Shown one piece after another: positions 22,835 through 34,334 of a DNA stretch of 64,000 nucleotides; position 1 is the first letter of the stretch; each line of letters begins with the position of its first letter. The DNA comes from Cordia subcordata (Eukaryota > Streptophyta > Magnoliopsida > Boraginales > Cordiaceae), in contig JAPTOF010000007.1 in NCBI GenBank assembly GCA_028554755.1, forward strand, positions 17,903,001 to 17,967,000. Reading direction: 5' to 3'. Below the pieces are notes generated by a model. The model was not told the origin of the DNA. It saw nothing but the letters and a program-made list of their open reading frames with translations, and made no database searches. The position numbers were made by a program, and so were the translations under genes.

Positions 22835-23989
22835 ATGGGAGGAGGAAGTTCGCCGTGCGCTTCCTGCAAGCTGCTGAGGCGCCGCTGCGCCAAAGATTGT
22901 ATTTTCGCTCCTTACTTTCCCCCTGACGATCCTCATAAGTTCGCCATGGTTCACAAGGTTTTTGGTGCCAGCAATGTCAGCAAGATGTTGCAGGTTCATC
23001 TTTCTTCCTCTCTATTTTTGTGTATATGAATAAAAATTAATTTTTACCCTTTTTTTGAATTAATTTTCTTTGTATGCAACTAGAGCTTTGTACATCGAAC
23101 TGTTCTTTTACATTGGATTTCTGAATCCATATATTTTCAAAGTTACATTTTGCCCAAATTCGAGTGACGATGCTTGGTAATAAACCATCCAAGCCTGCAT
23201 ATGTTTTGGGGGATCTCAACTTCAACCTGGAAAAATATAGATTGATATGCAAAATGTATAATCATTTGTTAGAGTTACTATTTTATTTAAAAGTTTAAAC
23301 TTGTGAAGAGGATATTAATTTATTTATTTATTGTATTAAGACACCTCCTCATGTGCATATGTGGTTTGTTTTAAGCCTTAAGCCTTATGTGTTGACAGTT
23401 TTAATGTTTTTAAATAAGTAACAGTAAGTTTGGAATCAAAGACCGTTTGGTTTTTAGAAGTTACTATCTTATCTAAAAGTTTAAATTTGTAAAGTGGATA
23501 TTGGTGCACTACCTACTGTATTGATACCATTGATGTGTTTTATTTAAAACCTTTTTGGTTCTAAATTTACAGGAGCTTCCAGTACATCAAAGAGCAGATG
23601 CAGTGAGCAGCTTAGTGTATGAAGCAAACGCAAGAATGAGGGACCCTGTTTATGGATGTGTTGGTGCCATCACCTACTTGCAGAACCAAGTCTCTCAGCT
23701 GCAAATGCAGTTAGCGGTGGCTCAGGCAGAGATTCTATGCATCCAGATGCAGCAACAAGAAGAACATCAGCCTCCAGCAGCCGCCGCCGCTGCCGCGGCT
23801 TTACCCACCACCCAGATGGACCACTACCCCCAACCCCAACCCCCTCTTGCAGATGATGACAAATCACTTCTTTTCTCCAGTAACAATAACTTCAGTAACC
23901 TACAACAGTATCTCAGCTTTGCATCTTCTTCTAGCAATAATAATGTAATGCATCAGGACCCTCTTAAGAGAGAGTCCCTTTGGACATAG
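22835..23989 (+). CDS. LBD12: LOB-domain transcription factor, LBD12-like (class I)
   Basis: Plant-specific nuclear DNA-binding protein of the LBD/ASL family, which acts in organ boundaries and lateral organ development. Two exons, 22835-22993 and 23573-23989, give 191 aa. The intron falls after KMLQ, the usual place in this family. The zinc-finger-like block is C8-x2-C11-x6-C18-x3-C22. The GAS block starts at FGASNVSKMLQ and continues with ELPVHQRADAV and DPVYGC. A leucine-zipper-like helix (LQNQVSQLQMQLAVAQAEIL) marks class I. The C-terminus has a Gln run, an Ala run (8 residues), Asn/Ser-rich stretches and the end LKRESLWT. The start at MGGGSSPC is chosen because LBD12 proteins begin this way. 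LBD12 is preferred over LBD4 and LBD1 from the identity of the LOB domain. Confidence 0.93.
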
Positions 23990-24835
23990 CTTGAGTGTTT
24001 GTGATGACTCTTTCGCTAATCAAAAGTCCTGTAGTGTTTTTTGACGCCTTTTTCAATGTGTCATGGCCAGCTTTGTTTTATAGTTAATGGGGTTTATTTA
24101 GTTTGGTCAGCGGTGGCATGTGAGATATATATAAGATAAGGATTCGATACTTGTAACATCGTAACGTTATAACTTGAACGTCTTTATGATGTAATCCATC
24201 CCCATAATATGTGTATTTGTAGAGTAAGGAAGGAGGCTAAGGTTATGTTTATTTATTTTTTAACAAAATATATAGGGTTCCATCTTAAAATTAATTGAAT
24301 GATGCGATTGTTTCTCCACATTTTCCATACCCCACCACATTTTGATGTGCTTTATAAACTCTTCCAAATGCAGATACTTAACATCGTATATTCACGTTAG
24401 AGTTAGACCAAATTAAAAATAATTGTTGTTATCATATATAGTTCAGTTAGATAAGCTAGGTCGTTAAACATATACAAGAAGCTACGCAAAGCTGCCTTAG
24501 ATCTCAAAAAAGCTATGTCGAAAGCTATATATAAAAAGCAATATTTTCGTCATAAATAACTTACCAAAGAAAATATTTTCTTAAAATATATAGTGGTGTA
24601 AAATTCTTGACGAGATGTCTTCACACACTTTCCGCATTCAGTCTTATCATTTTCCATACAAAATGTTTTCTATTTTATATATCCCCAGAAAAGAAAAACA
24701 TTTTTGAAATGATACATATTACAGAGATTGAACGTAATCAAAACGGGTATGCTTGACTCGTATCTAGGTATGTATGTATATTATATAAATATATAGATAT
24801 ACATATTTATATATAATATACATACATATGTATTT

Positions 24836-24848
<13 letters not shown>

Positions 24849-24868
<20 letters not shown>

Positions 24869-24870
24869 GG
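24849..24870. repeat. (AG)n microsatellite beside an AT run
   Basis: About 10 AG units directly after a TA-rich run (24760-24848). Confidence 0.95.
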
Positions 24871-26808
24871 AAATGTATATGTATATGTGCATATATGATA
24901 GATTACCCCTTGTTATAATTAATTGTCTAATTACACCAGGGAAAGTGGTTTGATTAAGTATATGTCCTTTTCAATAATCAATTCAAATCCTTTCATGTGA
25001 AGTTGACAACTGCATTAATTATGTATATAATATATTTTGACCTTTAAAAATCTGGCTTTAATTAACAGTGTCGTGGTGTGGTTTAAAGAAGTTGAGTTTT
25101 GATCATTTTTGTTATTTTTCTTAAGAATTTAGTTGAGTTCTATTAGCATGAACTGAGAATGGGTATAACTAGATTGAATTGAAGTATCCCTATAGAAACC
25201 AATCCAAAATATAACTTAATCTATTTTTAATTAATATCAACAGTCATTAAGTTTAACTAAGGGTTCTTTTTCATATAATTGAAACTATTTTCCTTAATAG
25301 TGATAATTTAGGTTCGAATTTTTCGAGGAACGAGGGTCTGAGTACTTAGGGTAAAAAGGTAAAAACAAGTTTGATCAGTAATTGACCGAACTAATCTTGA
25401 AAATCGTGTAATTACTTATAAAATTAAAAATAAAATTGCAACAGTGAATAATTTTTAGTCAAACTTAGAGGCGTTAATCTATTCTTGAAGTTGAATATGT
25501 TTAGCTCTTCATTTCTACGGCAAAAGTCAATGTCGTATACTTGTGACGATCTCCCTCATGGGATGAGTTGATAAAAATGGCAACTCTCTGACCATTGATA
25601 TCTTCGATAAAACCAAAGAGAAAGAAAAATAATGCAACAAATTTTGCATCCAAAGTTCCGTTTAACTCTATGCTTTTACAACATTAGGAGCGAATTTAAG
25701 ATATCTCGCAATGGGGAGAAAACAAATGATGATCTTGTACGATTAGATGGTTTTTGGGATTGTTAATATAATAAATTAATAAATTAATATCTTCATTACA
25801 AGCTTAAAGTTTCATATGATATGAAAATTCAATATGGTATATATCAAAGTTTAGAAACTTGCACGTGCAAGGGTGCTTGTACAAGGCTCAACATGAGGGT
25901 GTAATACAATAAATTTAATAAATTAATAGCCTCATTACAAATTTAAACAAACTTTTAGATGAGCTAGTAACTCAATAAAAATGAGAAAAATTAAGATTTT
26001 AGGCAGTGTTTTAAAATATTTATTGAGTACGTGCCAAAGTTACGACTCTCATAAACGTTGCATGTAAATCCGCCTCAAAACAGTAATTATCTTTTTGTTT
26101 GACTAACGGTGAACTAAATTAAGTATCATGGTAACCGGAGTAGCACACCTTGAAGTAGTACTGGATTTTGGATCAGTTTGTGATTATCTTGTTGATCAAT
26201 TAACAGTGTGAAAGTCAAGCATGGTGCATTTGATGACTTCAATTTAGTATGTGTATGTCAAACATAGCACATCAAAAGACTTGTTCGATTGGCGCTTAAA
26301 TGAAAACTGGGGTTACCGTGATTTACTTGAGTGGAGGAGTTATAATAACATTCTCTTTCCATATTTTAGCAATTTACTGAGACTATCATTAAGCTACTCC
26401 TAATTTAAGAGCTAAGAAGCTTTGGATCTATGCTTGACTATAATGTTAGAATAATGAGTTCTTGACATGTGACCAAAGCCTGTTTTGACCTAGAATTTTG
26501 AGTGGGTCATTTTTGTCGAACGGGTTGATTCTTGGTACCCAGAATTTTAGAAATTAATAAATTATATATACAAATAGTCAAAATTATTTAATTGAATTTT
26601 TAAAGTTCAGTTTCGATTATTAACTAAAATAAGAGAATTTCAAAAAGATACATACAGTGTTAAAACTAACCAAAATAATCGAATTTTAAACTTGCAAATA
26701 TGATTAATTTTATTTCAAAAGAGATTGAAGACTAATATTATAACACTAAATTTGTTTGAGAATTAGTCTCATGAAATCTTTCATTGAAGATCAGAGATAT
26801 ATCTCTAA

Positions 26809-27055
26809 GGGTTTGTTTGGATTTGTTTTTTTTAAAAGAAAAGATCTTTTTTTCGAAAAAGGTTATGTTAACTTTGCAATAACTATTTGATTTGGCTTTC
26901 GAGAAAGCTAAAATTCTATAAAAAAAAAAAAGCTCAAATACATCTCAGATACAGCTTTTTTTAGAAGCCAGTTTTTTTAGCTTCTAAAAAAAATTTTATT
27001 TTTCAAAAATTATCAAAAAAAGACGCTTTTAGAAAAAGTCAATCTAAACGGGCCC
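26809..27055. mobile_element. AT-rich MITE, 247 bp (family copy 1)
   Basis: Ends GGGTTTGTTTGGAT and CAATCTAAACGGGCCC form an imperfect inverted pair. The interior has matching pieces (GCAATAACTATTTGATTTGG; CTTTTAGAAAAAGTCAATC). The same structure recurs at 46162-46392. Confidence 0.65.
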
Positions 27056-29889
27056 TAAATCAGTAGGCTTGGTAAAATGCATGCGTATTTATTTCTGTTA
27101 ACAAGAGCCCTTAAATTGTTAGGAGGCATTCATTTCGGTTTGGTCTGAACACATTATTGTTCCCAAGCCCAATCAAGATTTGTCGTCTAAGATTGGACAA
27201 TGTCTAGGCCCTTGGGCGAGTATCGATTATAACTTGGTCCAAATTTCTCCATTTTGACCTGGCCTTCATTACGTAATCAACATCAGCACTAGTCTCTCTA
27301 TTTCTTTTTTTGGACAATAGAACCAAGATATCTAAAATTTTCTTTTCACGTATTTAAGACTTGTTTGCTTTGGTTTTTATTACAAGCACTTTTCCTAATG
27401 GCTTGTAAAAAAAATATTTTTTTAAATAGCTAAAATTTTACTTATGAAAAAAGCTAAAATTGAATTTGTTTCTCTAGAATTTCAGTGTTTTACATCTAAT
27501 CTAATCACTTTTGCTTCAAATAGAAGCCACTTCTCAACAAGGGGCTAGTTCCTCAAGTACTGCAAAATAGAAGATACATTAATGCTTTTTATGATGATAT
27601 TTCGAATTTTCTTCAAGAGGTTTTGCTCTCCAAGTTGAACTCAAAAAAATAATTGTCTTGAGAATTGTTTTTGCATCCCTTTTTGCCATGTTAATGTTGA
27701 TTGAGATAATTATTCTTTTCGTCAATAAAGTATTTTTAATTATTTATGAGTTCTAATGTTGGCAAAGAATTATAATAATTATATCATACATCACTAAAGA
27801 ATAATAAAGTTAAAACATATGCAAAGCACTGCTTTAAAATGTCTATTAACTTTGTTTTTTATTTCAAATAAGTCATTCTTTTCCAATTTTAAAGTTATTA
27901 TTAACGGATCAAAGATTTATATATTATGCCATTTTACATGTCAAACTGTTCAAATTGGGTGAGCTCTAATAGACTATCAAAAGAAATTCGTTGAAGGGGA
28001 TTGACAAAATGAGAATGGATAGAGAGGAAAAGATAAGATTTTCTCTATGGGATATTAAATTTTAATATATCTCTATTCTTGTTCCTATTATTTATGATTA
28101 GATAATTTATTAATATTCTCTATTACGCTACATGTCATGAAAAAATCCCTCCGACTAAATTTGGAAAAACATTATTAACAAAATGCAAAACAGAAAAAGT
28201 AGTAAAAATAACAAAAATGTTATTGCAAATATCTAAGTTTCTGCTCCAAGTTTATAAAACTATCAACTTCTTAATATACAAGCAAGAAAAAAAGATAGAG
28301 AGAGTAGATATCCTAAGCATATAATTTGTCAAATATATTCTAAATAATATATAATATTAAATCATAATTAAATAAACTTTTATTAGATAAATAACTAAAT
28401 AAAATTTTGTCAGATAAGTTAATGTTTAGAGTTATTTGGATAATAGACTTTATCATGTCAATTGTCATTATTTGATAATAGATAATAAGAAAAAGAAAAT
28501 AAAAGTTGATGTATTAGATATCCAAAATAAAAAGGTATTCTCTTCTCTTTTCCACTTTGAAAATCTTCTAATGCAAAAGAATTGCAAGTTCCAATTAATC
28601 ATTAATCATATCCCAGTATTTTCTGTTCCTCTAATATAACACCCATGCAACTTTATCTGTATGTGGTTCACAAGGCAAGTAGAATAAAATGTCTTTAAAT
28701 ATTCTTTTTGGCTAAGCACGCAAGTGATTCTAATTAAACCAAAAACAAGTCTTCAAAATATTTGTTAATTGCAATTGGTTGATTGATCAAGAGTAAAAAA
28801 TTCTTCTATTTTGAATATTCCATAGTTATGTATATATATTTTGCCATGAACTTTTTTGTGAAAAATATTATTCTAATTTTTGGTGTTAAAAATAAATTAA
28901 TCAAAAATATAGTTAGCTAATGGAAAAAATTATTGAGAAAAATAAAATATTTTCATTTGCTATAGCTAATGAGAACATTTTACCAATTTTATATGTCAAT
29001 AACTCACATTTATTTTAGCTTACAACCCGAATTTGTACATGCACCCCTCTCTCGGTCAATATGATAATCAAAGCAAACACTAGAAACTATTTTAAGAGTA
29101 AAAGAAGTATATCCAATAAATTAATAGATTATTTTCTCAATAAAATTAATTGACATTTAATTATATGATTGCCTAAATCATATAAAATATAAAATAAAAA
29201 ATATATCACATTACAAGTTGTGAGTAGTGTTTATAACCTACTAATAATTAGATTTATAAAATATATTTATATTTTATCTTTCTATGAATTGTAAAAAACA
29301 ACAACAAATGATAAACAGAAACAAAAAGTACTTGTCCGTGCACCAATAAAGTACTAAACCAGTTAACTGAAATGGAGTAGAGAAGAAGGCCATGTGGTCC
29401 CCATATCGCGGCAGATTGCACCATTAGTGGCCAAGATTTTTTTTTTTTTTGGTCAAAATAAGCCAAGATTTGACCGTTGCGCGTTGAAGGCATTCGATTT
29501 GATTTAAATGTGAAATTTTTGTTGTTAAGTTATAAAATTTTTAACTAAAAAATTTTGGGTAAAATATTGTTGAATAAAATTTATTTTTTATTTAATTTTT
29601 TATTTTAGGAATTTAGTTTCTAGTTATTTTGAGTACAAATATACAAATATTAAATTTTTTAAAATATGAAAAAAAATGTATTTTTCAATATTTTTTTACG
29701 TAATGTAAAAACAATTTCTCAAAATCCTTCTTTCAAAAGCTCTAAGTTTTTTTTTAAAATTTTTTTTAACTTTGACTTTTGTAAAAAAAATTTTTTAAAA
29801 GTAGGCCAAACAAGTGTTTTAACTTTTGAACTCACGTCAAAAGTACTTTTAAGTGGCTAAAAGTTACGCCAAACAAACTCTTAGGGTGC

Positions 29890-31033
29890 ATATGGAAACC
29901 CACTTGGTGATTGGATTTGAGGATAATTCGTGGGTCTTGTTTGCCTGTTGGTTGTATGGGTTGGCTAGACTCAAATATAGGGATGTGGTGCTTTGTTTTG
30001 CTAGATCTGAATCTTCTAGTTACAGATCCTGCTCAAAGTTGATCTCTTTTTGCTAGATCTGACATCGATGTTCTCAAGACCAGAGCTATGCTATTCGTCG
30101 AATGCAGTCCTTTGTTGCTTGTTGCCATAAGCACACTGGCAACGTGGTACTCCATATCCTTCTTCTTTGTTTCGTTGTAGAGGTGATAAGATCGTTTTTA
30201 CTATTATATGTTCAAGCCTTGGCTCTAGTGGGTCCGTCCTCTCTTTGTGAACATCTAGACTAGCTAGGTGTTAGAGTCTCTTGGCCCAACCTCTGACTGC
30301 ATGTCTAAGTTTCATTTATATTTATGCTTTGTTTTTCATAGTCTTTTTTTAAGATGTTTATCCTATTAAAATAAGGGTACATTTTATAAGATTTAAGAAA
30401 TCATATCTTGCATCTTATAAAAATTTAAAACAAAATCATATTTTTTATCTTATAAGAAATAAGCAATATTTCCTATTTTATTTTTTACAACTATAGAATA
30501 CATGTTACATATGATAAGATATCTTAAATCTTATAAGATATCTTCAAATTTCAATAGGATAAGCATCTTGAAATAAGACTATTCCAAACACACTATTAAT
30601 CTCAACAATGTTTATGTTGTCTCCCTTTTGTTCGGCATTCTGTCGTCGTGTTTTAAGGATCTTTGTGAGCTTGTTCGTGCTTATGCTTACTTGGTAATTG
30701 TGGTCTGGCGGAGGTGCGATGGCGAGGCTTGCTTTCGTGAGTTGTTGATGGGTCGGTGTGGCTTAGATCTCGCCAGAGTAGCCATCGCTGGTGGTTCTCT
30801 TGTTAGATCTAGGGTTTGTCCATGGTATTACGTTGGACCACATCTTGTATGGCCCAAGTCACAGTGTTGGTTTTAGGTTTTGGGCCAGGTTCTTTGTATG
30901 GTTTTTAGTGTATTCTTCCAGGTCCTCGTCTATGTATCTTTGTGTTTTTGATGTCCAGCCTAGGCCCATGGTCTTAGGCCTTTGTTGTAAATCTCGTTGT
31001 TTAATGAAATTTGATTTTTTGATAAAAAAAAAG
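29890..31033 (+). mobile_element. Possible LINE/retroposon 3' region with A-rich tail
   Basis: GC-richer, non-coding-looking DNA ends in TTTAATGAAATTTG, TTTTTTGAT and nine A's at 31033. The composition differs from the AT-rich surroundings, as in plant LINE 3' ends. No target duplication was found, and a MITE splits it at 30328-30592. Only a tentative call. Confidence 0.35.
30328..30592. mobile_element. Fold-back MITE (AGATGCTTATCC family, copy 1)
   Basis: The arms contain AAGATGTTTATCCTATT on the left and AATAGGATAAGCATCTT on the right, with further inner complementarity around AGATATCTTA. The right end reads ATTCCAAACACAC. Copy 2 is at 44972-45245. Confidence 0.75.
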
Positions 31034-32192
31034 TTTGCACTCTCCAATTCTTATAGGGGGAGGTGTGAATTTGTTTAATTATAAGGTATAATTACTCTTT
31101 AGTAGCTTTTTGTACCCTATTATTCTTTTCATATTTGGTATATTTTACTATAAAATAAATATAAATATAAATAAATAATAATAAACAAAAAAATAAACTT
31201 AAATAAAATTAGAATAAATAAATTATTTTTAAAATTGATTTAATTTTGTAAATTTTAATAGAGTTGTTGATTATAATTAAATATTATGATTTTTGGTGAA
31301 TAATAATTAATTTTGAAATATCATAATAGATAATATACTAATATTTGGTTTCATATATTTATATTTATAATTCATAATATTCTTAACAAGTCATATTTAA
31401 TTTTATAATAAATAATATTTTATTTTAAATATTTTTAGTAAATGACATTCTTAATATTTGTTAGTATTAATATGAATTTAAAAACAAATATTTTTAAAAA
31501 TTAAATTATTTAACTGTGTAATTACCATTTGTACAACCAAACATGACATATATACGGAATTAACGTGTAATTACGTTGTGTTAATTGAACACGTCTTGTG
31601 ATCCAAGCTAATGCATAATTACTAGACAACATAGTTACTATCTTAATAAATAGTAATTACATAACCTGGTAATTACACTGTCGTGTCCAAACAGATCCTT
31701 AAACTTTGATCCATTGACAAAAGTGATTGTCATATTAATCCATCAAAATAAATGTTCCAAATCAGCAGGGTTTACGAGATTTTCTCCGCGTCTTGTAAAA
31801 TATTGGAAATATTCCCTATAAATATACAAGATAGTGCAAATATTCTCAAGGATATTCAAGGTGAAATGATGAGTATAAAGTCCAATTCCATGATGCCATT
31901 ACCCACAACCCACGAATAGGGCCAAAAAAAAAAGGTTAAAGAAGCACAAATCGTTTTTCAATCTCTCCTTCTTTTTCACCCCCTCGCATGCCCTTTTCTT
32001 TTCTCTTTTATACCCATACATGGACCAATCAGATGTCCATGAACTGCCACGTTAAAATCACCAAAAATATCCAAAAAAGTCCTCCATGATATTTTCTTTA
32101 GCTTTTTGGACTTTTATATCCACAACACATTTGACAAACAGTACAAGATATAGACAGACACGAAACACACCTCTCCATTAACAACTTTTCAA

Positions 32193-34334
32193 ATGGAAGA
32201 AGAACAGCCACAGCCAAACCCAGAAGACACCCTTTATGAATACCCAGAAACAAAATTTATGTATGAGTTGGAGAGTGTTCTTGGCATTGAAGATGATGAG
32301 ATGTGTGGCTGGGATTTCATGGGATGGAACAACTTATCAATTTATAATGGGGATGAAGATGGTTATGGTGAGCTGCAGAAAGCTGCGGCTGGAGTTTCTT
32401 CTAACATGGTGGGCCAAAAAGATGAGAGCCACATGATTAGCATAAAAGAAGAGGTCTGTGATCAAGTTTGGGATAATGATAATGATGATGATGATGATGA
32501 TGATGATGAGAAAAAGTTGTGTCTGAATTTGAGTTTGAACCATCAAAACGTTTTGGATGCTTGGTCTGACCGTGGACCTCTCTGGGCTGATGATAATATG
32601 CTCCCCTCTGCAAGTCATGCTTATGTTAGTACGCTCAACTTACTCCTCTTTCGTTAACTTATCACTTTATCTAAAAGTTGAAAGTTTAGGTTTTCAGAAA
32701 CGATATTTATTAGTATTTTTATTTATTGTATTAACACATAATTTTAAGTGTAGACATAGTTTTTTTTTTTAGTTTTACACTTGAACAGTTTTAATATTTT
32801 TAAAAAAGTGAATTATGAACCCATAACTTGAATTCTGATACTATAATAGAGTTATCATTACATCTAAAAGTTTAAATCTTCAAAGAAGATATTAGTTTAT
32901 TTATTTAGGTTGCGCTGAACTATCATATGGTTTATTATAAATGTATGTTAGTCCGTGTAATTTTAAAATAGGTATGGACACTCATTTTATGAGACAAATG
33001 TGCTACACATTTATGGATCAGAGGAAGGTTTTGTGTTTATTTTTGAGACATGTGTTGTGTTTATTTATTGGGACATGTGTACTATATATTTCAAGACCAC
33101 ATGCACTTATAATAAATCATAATGGTTCTGGTGTAATTTATCCTTTTATTTATTATGTTAACATTCATAAAATGTTTTGTTTCATTATTTTGTGTGACAA
33201 AGTTGAGAAAATTTTTACCAACATGCATGTTTGTGCTCAATTTTGTGTTATATATACACAAATATTTCGTCTCTTCCACGTTGATAACGGTTTTGTTGGA
33301 TAAGATTTTCACTGTATCTAATACCAGTTAATTTTAATATGCAACTCCATATTTCGTAACGCTGCCTTATGTGTCTTTTAGATGGGAGAGGTGCCAGTGA
33401 CGGAAGAAGAGAGAACAAGAAGGGAAGCTAGTGTACTGAGATACAAAGAAAAGCGCCAAACGAGGCTGTTTTCCAAGAAGATAAGATATCAAGTCCGCAA
33501 ACTCAATGCTGATAAGAGACCTCGAATTAAGGTTAATCATATGTCCTTGGCCTCAGTCTCTTTTTTTTTTTTTTTTTGAAAAGTCAAAATTTTTAACTTG
33601 TACAAAGAGTTAAATTTAAACTTTCTTTTCAATTAACATTTTAAGTTTTTTTCTAAATCAAGTCAAATAATTATTACAAATAAAACATACTTTTTTAATT
33701 AAAAATGTAAATTGAAAGAGTTAAAAAGGTACATGTCTTTTCAATAAAAATCACATTTCATCATCCTAATTCCTCTTCTGTCCAACAGAACTTTTAATCT
33801 GATCTTCTCTATATATACAACCTACTTTAGGTCTAGTCAATCATGCACCAGTTAAGAATATTATTTTGTCATCTAAAATAGCTTGGGTAAATTGCACCAA
33901 AATTCTCCTATAATTTATCATAAAAGTATGTTACCTCTTGTAATTCCCGCTTATTTTGAAACTACAAGGGAGTAACATGCACTTACAATAAACCATAAGG
34001 GAGTTTGATATAGTTTACCCAAATAACTTTTAAAAGTTTTTTATTGTTTTTTTCTTATCAGGTCATTGATTATTTCACTTTCTCAATTTATGTATTTTAT
34101 TCAATTATAAAATTTTTTAATAAAAATATTATTAGTACAAACCACAAATTAAAATTTTAAATATATATATGTATATTTTTACAAATAAAATGTAAAATTA
34201 TGTACATATATTAAAAACATGCATTTTTCTCATGCTTTGTATGAGGTATACTCTAGTTATAAAACAAGGGCTCAATTTACGCGTTGCAGGGTCGATTCGT
34301 GAAGAGGATAGCTGAGACAACACACAAATGCTGA
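32193..34334 (+). CDS. CCT-motif family protein (FITNESS / CIA2-ASML2 type)
   Basis: Nuclear regulator with a single C-terminal CCT domain, the module also found in CONSTANS and TOC1 proteins that carries a nuclear signal and contacts NF-Y-type partners. Three exons, 32193-32624, 33382-33531 and 34290-34334, give 208 aa, and all joins are phase 0. The N-terminus is acidic ([20 protein letters not shown]). A poly-Asp run (8 Asp) lies near residue 100, followed by [20 protein letters not shown]. The CCT domain is at about 158-201 ([20 protein letters not shown] ... GRFVKR) and is split by the last intron before GRFVKR, as is usual. There is no B-box. Position beside mitoferrin and DFO suggests the At1g07050 (FITNESS) lineage; this is recalled, not searched. 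Confidence 0.88.
32478..32510 (+). repeat. (GAT)n coding microsatellite
   Basis: Interrupted GAT/AAT triplets code for the Asp/Asn run of the CCT protein. Length variants would stay in frame. Confidence 0.95.
32912..33140. mobile_element. Possible fold-back insertion in CCT-gene intron 1
   Basis: TATGGTTTATTATAAATGTATG near 32920 is the approximate complement of CATGCACTTATAATAAATCATA near 33100. The arms resemble those of the MITE at 33883-34022 in intron 2. Confidence 0.45.
33883..34022. mobile_element. MITE in CCT-gene intron 2, 140 bp
   Basis: Ends TTGGGTAAA / TTTACCCAA. The arms continue inward with ATTCTCCTATAATTTATC opposite AATAAACCATAAGGGAG and GTATGTTACC opposite AGTAACATGC. Confidence 0.75.

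Larger units (their letters stand above)
23990..32192. other. Long AT-rich intergenic region
   Basis: No host gene is recognised over 8 kb. Contents: AG/AT microsatellites (24760-24870), an AT-rich MITE (26809-27055), a related weaker repeat near 27360-27550, hAT-like AT-rich repeat DNA at 29500-29885, and a possible LINE-type 3' region with an A-rich end (29890-31033) that carries another MITE (30328-30592). The last 190 bp before 32193 include CCAAT and CACGTTAA words and are likely the promoter of the CCT gene. Confidence 0.55.

Noticed and set aside
23656..23867. Overlapping frames on both strands in LBD12 exon 2
   Set aside because: Out-of-frame shadows of the GC-rich Ala/Gln-coding part of LBD12.
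32337..32618. Minus-strand frame across the CCT gene exon 1
   Set aside because: Shadow frame kept open by the GAT repeat, which reads as an Ile run on the other strand.
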